Assembly: GCA_036258315.1 (NCBI GenBank)
Contig: DATADX010000031.1
Location: 22,518-86,517 of the forward strand
Source of the DNA: DASSYK01 sp036258315
Lineage (GTDB): Bacteria; Actinomycetota; Thermoleophilia; Solirubrobacterales; 70-9
Length of the DNA stretch: 64,000 nt
Direction: 5' to 3'
Positions 7,027 through 13,665 of the stretch are shown in pieces. The notes beneath the pieces were generated by a model, which saw only the letters and a list, made by a program, of their open reading frames with translations, did not search any database and was not told where the DNA came from. A program made the translations under genes and the position numbers. Position 1 is the first letter of the stretch; each line of letters starts with the position of its first letter.

Positions 7027-8370
7027 GTGCGCGGCGAGCTGGACGTCACCTGGGATGCGGTCCAGCGCGAGCTTCGGGCTTCGGTCCCGGAGTCGACCTA
7101 CCGCCTGTGGTTCGACCCCCTCCGCCCCGCCTCGGCCCGCGGGTCGACGCTCTTCCTGACCGGGCCGGCGCATGTCCGCCGCTGGGTGCACCGCCGCTAT
7201 CCCGAACTCCTCCGCGCCGCGCTCGCCCGCGCGGGCTCGCCGCTCACCGAGGTCGAGTTCGTCGCGGCCGAGCAGGCGGGCGAGACCTCCTCCGGCTCGA
7301 GCCGCGACGCCGCCGCCCGGGTCAGCCTGAACTCGTCCTACACCTTCGATCGGTTCGTGATCGGGCCCGGCAACCGCCTCGCCCACGCGGCCGCTCTCGC
7401 CGTCGCCGAGGCACCCGGCGAGGCCTACAACCCACTCTTCCTCCACGGGCCTCCCGGGCTCGGGAAGACGCACCTGCTCGGCGCGATCGCCAACTACCTG
7501 CACCTCCGCAACCCCGAGCTGGCAGTCCACTACACGACCGCGGAATCGTTCACCAACGAGTTCGTCGCCTGCCTGCAGAGCCGTGGGATCGAGGGGTTCA
7601 AACAGCGCTACCGCCGCGCCGACGTCCTGCTGATCGACGACGTTCAGTTCCTGCAGGGCAAGGCCCGGACCGCGGACGAGTTCTTCCACACCTTCAACGC
7701 GCTCCACGCGGATGGCGCCCAGATCGTGCTCACGGCCGACCGCCTCCCCGGCGAGCTCTCAGCCCTCGCCGAGCGCCTCCGCGACCGCTTCGAGTGGGGC
7801 CTGACCGCGGCGCTCGAGCCTCCCGACTTGTCGACGCGCCTGATCTTCCTCGCCAACCTCGTCCGCGAGCGCGGGATGACCGAGGTGGCGCCAGAGGCGA
7901 TCCGCGCGATCGCCTCGCGCACGGTCTCGAACCTGCGCCTGCTCGAGGGCGCCCTGACCCGCGTGGTCGCCCTCTCCTCACTGACCGCCTCGTCACTGAC
8001 CGCCGAGGCGGTCGACCAGGCCCTCCCTGCCCAGCGCGTGTCGGACCCACGACGCCGGCCCGAGGTGGCGGAGATCCAGTCGGTCGTCGCCGAGCGCTTC
8101 GGCGTCACCCCAGAGCAGATCCGTTCCCGCGATCGTGCCGCTCCGGTCGCCCGTGCCCGTCAGGTCTCGATGTACCTGACCCGAGAGCTCACGGGTCTCT
8201 CCTTGCCGGCAATCGCCCGCGCCTTCGACCGCCGCGACCACACCACGGTCATGCACGCGATCCGCCGCATCAGCGAGCGCAGCACCGAGGATCCCGCGCT
8301 CGCCCGCACCCTCGAGGAGCTCGGCGACCGGTTCCGCCCCACCGAGATGGATCGTGACCGAACCGATTGA
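7027..8370 (+). CDS. dnaA: Chromosomal replication initiator DnaA
   Basis: AAA+ initiator that binds DnaA boxes and opens the origin. From GTG 7027 it has 447 residues: domain I starts at TWDAVQRELRASVPESTYRLWF; Walker A GPPGLGKT is near residues 141-148; Walker B is LLIDDVQF; the domain IV DNA-binding signature is RDHTTVMHAIRRI. The start is uncertain. ATG 6925 has GGAGG seven bases upstream and would add 34 residues, but that stretch uses rare codons (AGG AGG ACA, CCA ACA) and contains the AGGAGG at 6991, so it reads like leader. Confidence 0.94.
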   Translation: MRGELDVTWDAVQRELRASVPESTYRLWFDPLRPASARGSTLFLTGPAHVRRWVHRRYPELLRAALARAGSPLTEVEFVAAEQAGETSSGSSRDAAARVSLNSSYTFDRFVIGPGNRLAHAAALAVAEAPGEAYNPLFLHGPPGLGKTHLLGAIANYLHLRNPELAVHYTTAESFTNEFVACLQSRGIEGFKQRYRRADVLLIDDVQFLQGKARTADEFFHTFNALHADGAQIVLTADRLPGELSALAERLRDRFEWGLTAALEPPDLSTRLIFLANLVRERGMTEVAPEAIRAIASRTVSNLRLLEGALTRVVALSSLTASSLTAEAVDQALPAQRVSDPRRRPEVAEIQSVVAERFGVTPEQIRSRDRAAPVARARQVSMYLTRELTGLSLPAIARAFDRRDHTTVMHAIRRISERSTEDPALARTLEELGDRFRPTEMDRDRTD

Positions 8371-8382
8371 AAGAATCGCCTC

Positions 8383-8427
8383 CCGTCCACATATCCACAC
8401 CATCCACACCCCTTACTACTCCTAGAG
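8383..8427 (+). other. Candidate oriC basal unwinding site (DnaA boxes plus DnaA-trio)
   Basis: Three overlapping or abutting DnaA-box-like 9-mers lie at 8383-8391 (CCGTCCACA), 8391-8399 (ATATCCACA) and 8400-8408 (CCATCCACA). A CCCC run (8409-8412) follows, then TTA CTA CTC CTA GAG at 8413-8427. Read on the opposite strand 3' to 5' the triplets are AAT-GAT-GAG-GAT, the DnaA-trio pattern described for the Bacillus basal unwinding element, in the same order box / GC cluster / trio. It fills most of the dnaA-dnaN gap. Confidence 0.7.
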
Positions 8428-8443
8428 AGATCTCAATAACCCG

Positions 8444-9547
8444 ATGAAGATCACAGCCACACGCCAAGCGCTGCTCGACTCGCTGCTGGTCGCCTCACGC
8501 GCCGTCTCGGCCCGAGCCGCGCTGCAGACTCTCTCCGGCATCCACATCTCCGCCGAGCCTGAGCCACGCCTCCGCGCGACCGACATGGAGCTCGGTCTCG
8601 ACGTCGGGCTCGAGGGCACCGCCGAGAGCGCCGGCCAGGTCGTGCTCCCCGGCCGCCTCCTGGTGGAGGTCGTCCGCTCGCTTCCCGATGGGGACGTGAC
8701 GCTCGCGCTGCGCGAAGCGGAGCGCGACGTCGAGATCACGGCGGGCTCCTCGCGCTTTCACCTTCGCACCCTTCCCGCCGAGGACTTCCCGCGCCTCCCG
8801 GACAAGGAGGGCGACCCGATCGAGCTCCCGGCCGTCGCCCTCCAGGAGACGGTCGCCCGCGTCGCCCGGGCCGCCTCGCGCGACGAGGCCAGACCCGTCC
8901 TCACCGGCGTCCTCGTCACCGTTGAGGGCTCCGAGCTGACGATGGTGGCGACCGATTCCTACCGGCTCGCGGTGAAGCGGACGGCGCTCAATGACGGCGT
9001 CGCCGAGAAGCTCGAGGCGAACATTCCCGCCCGGTCGCTGCGCGAGCTGGCGCGGCTGGTCGAGGCCGCCCCCGAGGAGCCGCTGTGCGTCTGGCTGACC
9101 CGCAACCAGGCCCTGTTCGGCGTCGGGCAGACGTCGTTGAGCTCGCGCCTGATCGATGGCCAGTTCCCGAACTACCGCCAGCTCCTGCCGGAGTCCTACG
9201 ACCACGAGGTGAAGCTGCCGCGCGGCGAGCTGCTCGAGGTGACCCGCCGTGTCTCCCAGCTCGCGCAGCGGAACGCCGCCCTGCGGCTCTCCTTCTCCGA
9301 GGGCGAGCTCGTCGTCTCGGCGGAGACGCCGGACCTCGGAGATGCTCGCGAGGCGATGCCGGCTCCCTACACGGGCGAGCTGCTCGAAATCGGATTCAAC
9401 CCGGAGTTCGTCCGCGACGGCCTCGAGAGCATCGAGGAGGACGAGGTGGTCCTGAAGCTGATCTCCCCACTTCGCCCCGGCCTGATCGAGCCCGCCGACG
9501 CCGATGACTTCAGCTACCTCGTGATGCCGATCCGCCTCAACGTGTAG
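8444..9547 (+). CDS. dnaN: DNA polymerase III sliding clamp (beta subunit)
   Basis: 367 residues, the usual length for three repeats of the clamp fold. Recognisable segments are DMELGLDV, VALQETVARVARAASRDEARPVLTG at the domain I/II junction, FPNYRQLLP, and the C-terminal YLVMPIRLNV that forms part of the partner-binding pocket. It encircles DNA and tethers polymerase and repair factors. It starts 16 bases after the candidate DnaA-trio, so its leader overlaps the putative origin. Confidence 0.95.
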   Translation: MKITATRQALLDSLLVASRAVSARAALQTLSGIHISAEPEPRLRATDMELGLDVGLEGTAESAGQVVLPGRLLVEVVRSLPDGDVTLALREAERDVEITAGSSRFHLRTLPAEDFPRLPDKEGDPIELPAVALQETVARVARAASRDEARPVLTGVLVTVEGSELTMVATDSYRLAVKRTALNDGVAEKLEANIPARSLRELARLVEAAPEEPLCVWLTRNQALFGVGQTSLSSRLIDGQFPNYRQLLPESYDHEVKLPRGELLEVTRRVSQLAQRNAALRLSFSEGELVVSAETPDLGDAREAMPAPYTGELLEIGFNPEFVRDGLESIEEDEVVLKLISPLRPGLIEPADADDFSYLVMPIRLNV

Positions 9548-9558
9548 GGGCCCCTGTG

Positions 9559-10650
9559 ATGATCGCCTCGCTGCAGTCCCGGGGCTTTCGAAACCTGACC
9601 GGCGCGCCGACGGCGCTCGGCCCGGGCATCAACCTCCTCCACGGTCCGAACGCCGCCGGGAAGACGAACCTGCTCGAAGCGGTCTACTTCGGGCTCGCCG
9701 GCCGCTCGTTCAGAGGCGGCTCCGACCGCGACATGATCAGCTTCGACCAGCCCTCGGCCCGGGTCGAGCTCGCCCTCGAGGGGGCCGAGGGCTCGCAGCT
9801 GCTCGCCGCCCTCGACCGCGCCGGCGAGCGCCGCCACCGCCTCGACGGGCGCCCCCTGACCGGAGGAGCCGGCGAGCGCCCCCTGGTCAGCGTCTTCCAC
9901 CCCGACCGCCTCCAGCTCGTCAAGGGTCCCGCGGCGCACCGCCGCGCCCACCTCGACCGGCTCGTCGCTGCGCTGTGGCCCTCGCGCTCGGACCTGCGGA
10001 CCCGCTTCGGCCGCAGCCTCGCCCAGCGGAACGCGCTGGTGGCGCGGGTCCGCGCCGGCCTCGCCCCCGCGTCGGCGCTCGCGGCGTGGGACGAGCAGCT
10101 CGCCGCCGAGGCGGAGCCGCTGATCGCCTCGCGAGCCGAGGCGGTGGACCGGCTCGCGCGGCCCTACGAAAGGTTCGCCCACGAACTGGGTCTCGAGGAC
10201 GCGGCGATCGCCTATCGGCAGCGCGCCGAGGGCGGGGAAGCCGAGATCGCGGCCGAGCTGGGCCTGCGCCGCGAGCGCGACCTCGGCAGGGCCTACACGT
10301 CGTACGGCCCGCAGCTCGACGAGGTCGAGATCAAGCTGGCCGGCCGACCGCTGCGCCGGTTCGGTTCGCAGGGCCAGCAGCGGGTCGCATTGCTGGCGCT
10401 CCTGTTCGCAGAGCGCGCGGCGCTGATCGAGTCGCGGCGCCCGGCGCCCGTGATGCTCCTCGACGACGTGATGAGCGAGCTCGATCCGCGCCGCCGCGAG
10501 CTGCTGGTCGCCGCACTGGCCCCGAGCGGCCAGGCGCTCCTGACCGCGACCGAGCAGGAGCACGTCCCGGTCACCGGCGAAATCAACCGGATCGCGGTCC
10601 GCGACGGTAGGACCACGGCCCTGGCAGCGGCGGCTAGGGCGGCGGTTTGA
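9559..10650 (+). CDS. recF: DNA replication and repair protein RecF
   Basis: 363-364 residues; GTG 9556 directly precedes ATG 9559. SMC-like ATPase with Walker A GPNAAGKTNLLEAVY, the signature FGSQGQQRVALLALLFAE and Walker B MLLDDVMSELD. Helps RecR/RecO load RecA at gaps. Stop and next start overlap as TGATG, implying coupling to dciA. Confidence 0.95.
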   Translation: MIASLQSRGFRNLTGAPTALGPGINLLHGPNAAGKTNLLEAVYFGLAGRSFRGGSDRDMISFDQPSARVELALEGAEGSQLLAALDRAGERRHRLDGRPLTGGAGERPLVSVFHPDRLQLVKGPAAHRRAHLDRLVAALWPSRSDLRTRFGRSLAQRNALVARVRAGLAPASALAAWDEQLAAEAEPLIASRAEAVDRLARPYERFAHELGLEDAAIAYRQRAEGGEAEIAAELGLRRERDLGRAYTSYGPQLDEVEIKLAGRPLRRFGSQGQQRVALLALLFAERAALIESRRPAPVMLLDDVMSELDPRRRELLVAALAPSGQALLTATEQEHVPVTGEINRIAVRDGRTTALAAAARAAV

Positions 10651-10955
10651 TGGGCAGGAGGGTCCCCAGACCGCTCTCCGACGCCCTTCAGGCGGCGATC
10701 GGGCCGCTCACGCCGGCGACTCCCCTCGGCGCGGTGCAGGCGGTCTGGGCGGACGCGGTCGGGGAGGCGATCGCCGCCCAGGCTACCCCCGTCGCCGAGC
10801 GCGACGGGGTGGTTACGGTCGCCTGCCAGAGCTCGACCTGGGCCCAGGAGCTCGATCTGCTCGCTGCCGAGACGCTCGAAAAGCTACGCTCGGAGCTCCC
10901 CGAGGGGGTCGCCGTGTCGCGCCTGCGCTTCACCGCCGACGGTGAGGTTCCTTAG
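10650..10955 (+). CDS. DciA-family (DUF721) replication protein
   Basis: 101 residues from ATG 10650 (TTG 10647 also possible). Matches the DUF721/DciA fold: VWADAVGEAIAAQATPVAERDGVVTVACQSSTWAQELDLL, the KH-like domain of the ancestral replicative helicase operator. Its position between recF and gyrB is the standard actinobacterial one. Helicase loading by this particular protein is inferred from the family. Confidence 0.85.
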   Translation: MGRRVPRPLSDALQAAIGPLTPATPLGAVQAVWADAVGEAIAAQATPVAERDGVVTVACQSSTWAQELDLLAAETLEKLRSELPEGVAVSRLRFTADGEVP

Positions 10956-11022
10956 CCCCAGTTATGCGTGATTTGCAGGGATTTCTTGACAGGCCCAGCG
11001 CCTTTCCGGAATGGCCGGCTGA

Positions 11023-11127
11023 TAGACTGTATGTACTTGCGTGAGGCCCCGATCCTCTCTCCGCACGGACCTACCGCGCCGGTACACGAGGTCGGGGCTT
11101 CGTATGACTGAACCGAAAGGATGCTGA
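11023..11127 (+). promoter_or_regulatory. Structured gyrB leader with candidate -10 box
   Basis: A TAGACT hexamer (11023-11028) is a plausible -10; no good -35 is seen at the right distance (TTGACA at 10986 is too far). Downstream, 11044-11057 pairs with 11088-11100 (GCCCCGA with TCGGGGC, and CCTC with GAGG, one bulge). This encloses a perfect inner hairpin TACCG-cgc-CGGTA at 11072-11084. AAAGGA at 11116-11121 precedes the GTG start. The fold sits wholly in the presumed 5' leader. Confidence 0.4.
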
Positions 11128-13665
11128 GTGGCGAAGACCGCTGACCGCGGGGGTGCACCCAGGAAGCGCACCGACCGCGGAGCCGCCACCGCCAAGGGCG
11201 GAGGCACGAAGTCGAATGGAGCAAAGCCCGCGGCGAGGAAGCCGCGCGCGTCGACGAACTCGAAGCGAGCCTCGGGCTACGGCGCCAAGGACATCACGGT
11301 GCTCGAGGGCCTGGAGGCCGTTCGCAAGCGCCCCGGCATGTACATCGGATCGACCGGCCCGCGGGGGCTGCACCATCTCGTCTACGAGGTTGTGGACAAC
11401 TCCGTGGATGAGGCGATCGCCGGCCACGCGAAGAAGGTGACGGTCACCCTCCATCCCGACAACAGCTGCACCGTCGTCGACGACGGCCGCGGGATCCCGG
11501 TCGATCGCCACCCGAAGCTGCGCAAGCCGGCGGCGGAGGTCGTGCTGACGACGCTCCACGCCGGCGGCAAGTTCGGCGACGGCGGCGGCTACAAGGTCTC
11601 CGGCGGCCTCCACGGCGTCGGCGTCTCGGTCGTCAACGCGCTCTCGGAGACGCTCCACCTCGGGGTCTGGCGCGACGGCCACGTCTGGGAGCAGGACTAC
11701 GAGCGCGGCAAGCCCGTCTCGAAGTTCAAGAAGGGCCGCGCGGTGAGGACCACGGGCACCACCATCACCTTCACGCCCGACATGGAGATCTTCGGGGAGG
11801 AGATCGAGTTCGACTTCGAGACGCTGGCCGAGCGGCTCCGCGAGACGGCCTTCCTGACCCGCGGGCTGAAGGTCGAGCTGATCGACGAGCGCGGCGCCGG
11901 CGAGCGGGTCGAGTTCCAGTACAAGGGCGGGATCGCGGACTTCGTCCGCTACCTGAACGAGTCGAAGGACCCGCTGCACCGCAAGATCGCCTACTTCCAG
12001 GGTGAGACGGACGAGGGCCAGGTCGAGGTCGCGATGCAGTGGAACGCCTCCTACCAGGAGTCGATCTTCAGCTTCGCCAACAACATCAACACCCATGAGG
12101 GCGGCACCCATCTGTCCGGCTTCCGCTCGGCGCTGACGCGGACCCTGAACGCGGTCGCGCGCAACCGCGGCCTGCTCAAGGAGAAGGACGAGAACCTCTC
12201 CGGTGAGGACGTGCGCGAGGGCCTGACCGCCGTTGTGTCGGTGAAGCTCGCCGACCCCCAGTTCGAGGGCCAGACCAAGACCAAGCTCGGCAACCCGCCG
12301 ATCGAGGGCCTCGTCAAGGAGGTCGTGAACCGCTGCCTCGGCGATTTCCTCGAGGAGAACCCGGCCGATGCCCGCCGGATCCTCGTCAAGGCCGTCGACG
12401 CCGCCCGGGCGCGCGACGCGGCTCGCAAGGCGCGCGACCTGACCCGGCGCAAGTCGGCGCTCGAGAACTCGACCCTGCCCGGCAAGCTCGCCGACTGCAC
12501 CGTCAAGGATCCGCGCGATGCGGAGCTGTTCATCGTCGAGGGCGACTCGGCGGGCGGCTCCGCGAAGCAGGGCCGCGACCGCAACACCCAGGCGGTGCTG
12601 CCGCTGCGCGGGAAGATCATCAACGTCGAGAAGAGCCGGATCGACAAGGTGCTCGCCAACAACGAGATCCAGGCGCTGATCACGGCGATCGGGACCGGGG
12701 TCCACGACGAATTCAAGCTCGAGGAGGCGCGCTACCACAAGGTCGTGCTGATGACCGACGCCGACGTCGACGGTGCCCACATTCGCACCCTGGTGCTGAC
12801 CTTCCTCTACCGGCAGATGCCCGACCTGATCGAGGCTGGCTACGTCTACATCGCGAAGCCCCCCCTCTACAAGCTGAAGATGGGCTCGCGCGAGGTCTGG
12901 ATCGAGCGCGAGTCCGAGCTCGAGGAGCTGCTGCTCCGCGACAAGCTCGAGCAGTTCCAGGTGATGGACGCCGACGGCAAGCAGCGCAGGCTCAGCAAGC
13001 GCCGCTGGCAGGACCTGACCCGCCACTACAAGGCATTCGAGGGCTGGCTGTCGACGCTTCGGGCCGAGTTCGGCCACGAGGTGATCGATTTCATCGCCGA
13101 GTCGCACCTGCTCGAGTCGCAGGCGAAGACGATGGCCGCGGCGGCGAAGCTGTTCAGGGCGAAGGACCCCAAGGACCGCGCCTACGAGACGCAGCTCGTC
13201 AGCTCCGGCAAGGACAGCCTCGTGGTCAAGGGGACGCACCGGCGCAGCGGGCTCGCCCGCGAGCACAGGATGCCGAAGAAGCTGTTCGAGTCGAACGCCT
13301 ACGGCGAGCTGATCGAGGCCTATGGAAAGCTCAATGGGCTGGTCGGGGCCCCGCCCTTCGTCGTCGCGCTCGGCGACAAGGAGGCGGAGGCCGATTCGTT
13401 CGGGGAGCTGCGCCGGCAGGTGCTCGAGCTGGCGCGCGAGGGCGTGCAGCTGCAGCGCTTCAAGGGACTGGGGGAGATGAACCCAGAGCAGCTCCGCGAG
13501 ACCACGATGGACCCGGCCAGCCGGACCCTGCAGCAGGTCGCGATCGATGACGCGGCCACGCTCAACACCGAGCAGACCTTCTCCGACCTGATGGGGGACA
13601 AGGTCGAGGCGCGCAAGGACTTCATCGAGCGCCACGCCCGCGACGTGAGGTTCCTCGATGTCTAG
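11128..13665 (+). CDS. gyrB: DNA gyrase subunit B
   Basis: 845 residues. A Lys/Arg/Ala-rich extension of about 50 residues precedes the GHKL ATPase domain (VRKRPGMYIGSTG, DDGRGIPVD, GGLHGVGVSVVNALS); the TOPRIM domain has EGDSAGGSAKQGRDR from residue 471 and MTDADVDGAHI. After TOPRIM there is a long insert before the final LQRFKGLGEMNPEQL, giving an E. coli-like length instead of the ~675 residues common in actinobacteria. GTG start. It overlaps gyrA by 8 bases and forms the supercoiling enzyme with it. Confidence 0.96.
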   Translation: MAKTADRGGAPRKRTDRGAATAKGGGTKSNGAKPAARKPRASTNSKRASGYGAKDITVLEGLEAVRKRPGMYIGSTGPRGLHHLVYEVVDNSVDEAIAGHAKKVTVTLHPDNSCTVVDDGRGIPVDRHPKLRKPAAEVVLTTLHAGGKFGDGGGYKVSGGLHGVGVSVVNALSETLHLGVWRDGHVWEQDYERGKPVSKFKKGRAVRTTGTTITFTPDMEIFGEEIEFDFETLAERLRETAFLTRGLKVELIDERGAGERVEFQYKGGIADFVRYLNESKDPLHRKIAYFQGETDEGQVEVAMQWNASYQESIFSFANNINTHEGGTHLSGFRSALTRTLNAVARNRGLLKEKDENLSGEDVREGLTAVVSVKLADPQFEGQTKTKLGNPPIEGLVKEVVNRCLGDFLEENPADARRILVKAVDAARARDAARKARDLTRRKSALENSTLPGKLADCTVKDPRDAELFIVEGDSAGGSAKQGRDRNTQAVLPLRGKIINVEKSRIDKVLANNEIQALITAIGTGVHDEFKLEEARYHKVVLMTDADVDGAHIRTLVLTFLYRQMPDLIEAGYVYIAKPPLYKLKMGSREVWIERESELEELLLRDKLEQFQVMDADGKQRRLSKRRWQDLTRHYKAFEGWLSTLRAEFGHEVIDFIAESHLLESQAKTMAAAAKLFRAKDPKDRAYETQLVSSGKDSLVVKGTHRRSGLAREHRMPKKLFESNAYGELIEAYGKLNGLVGAPPFVVALGDKEAEADSFGELRRQVLELAREGVQLQRFKGLGEMNPEQLRETTMDPASRTLQQVAIDDAATLNTEQTFSDLMGDKVEARKDFIERHARDVRFLDV

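Noticed and set aside
10986..10991. TTGACA as the gyrB -35
   Set aside because: No -10-like hexamer 16-19 bases downstream; the TAGACT is 31 bases away.
11391..11399. TGTGGACAA, a perfect actinobacterial DnaA box on the reverse strand, inside gyrB
   Set aside because: It encodes part of the conserved EVVDNSVDEA motif of gyrase, so the match is forced by protein conservation.
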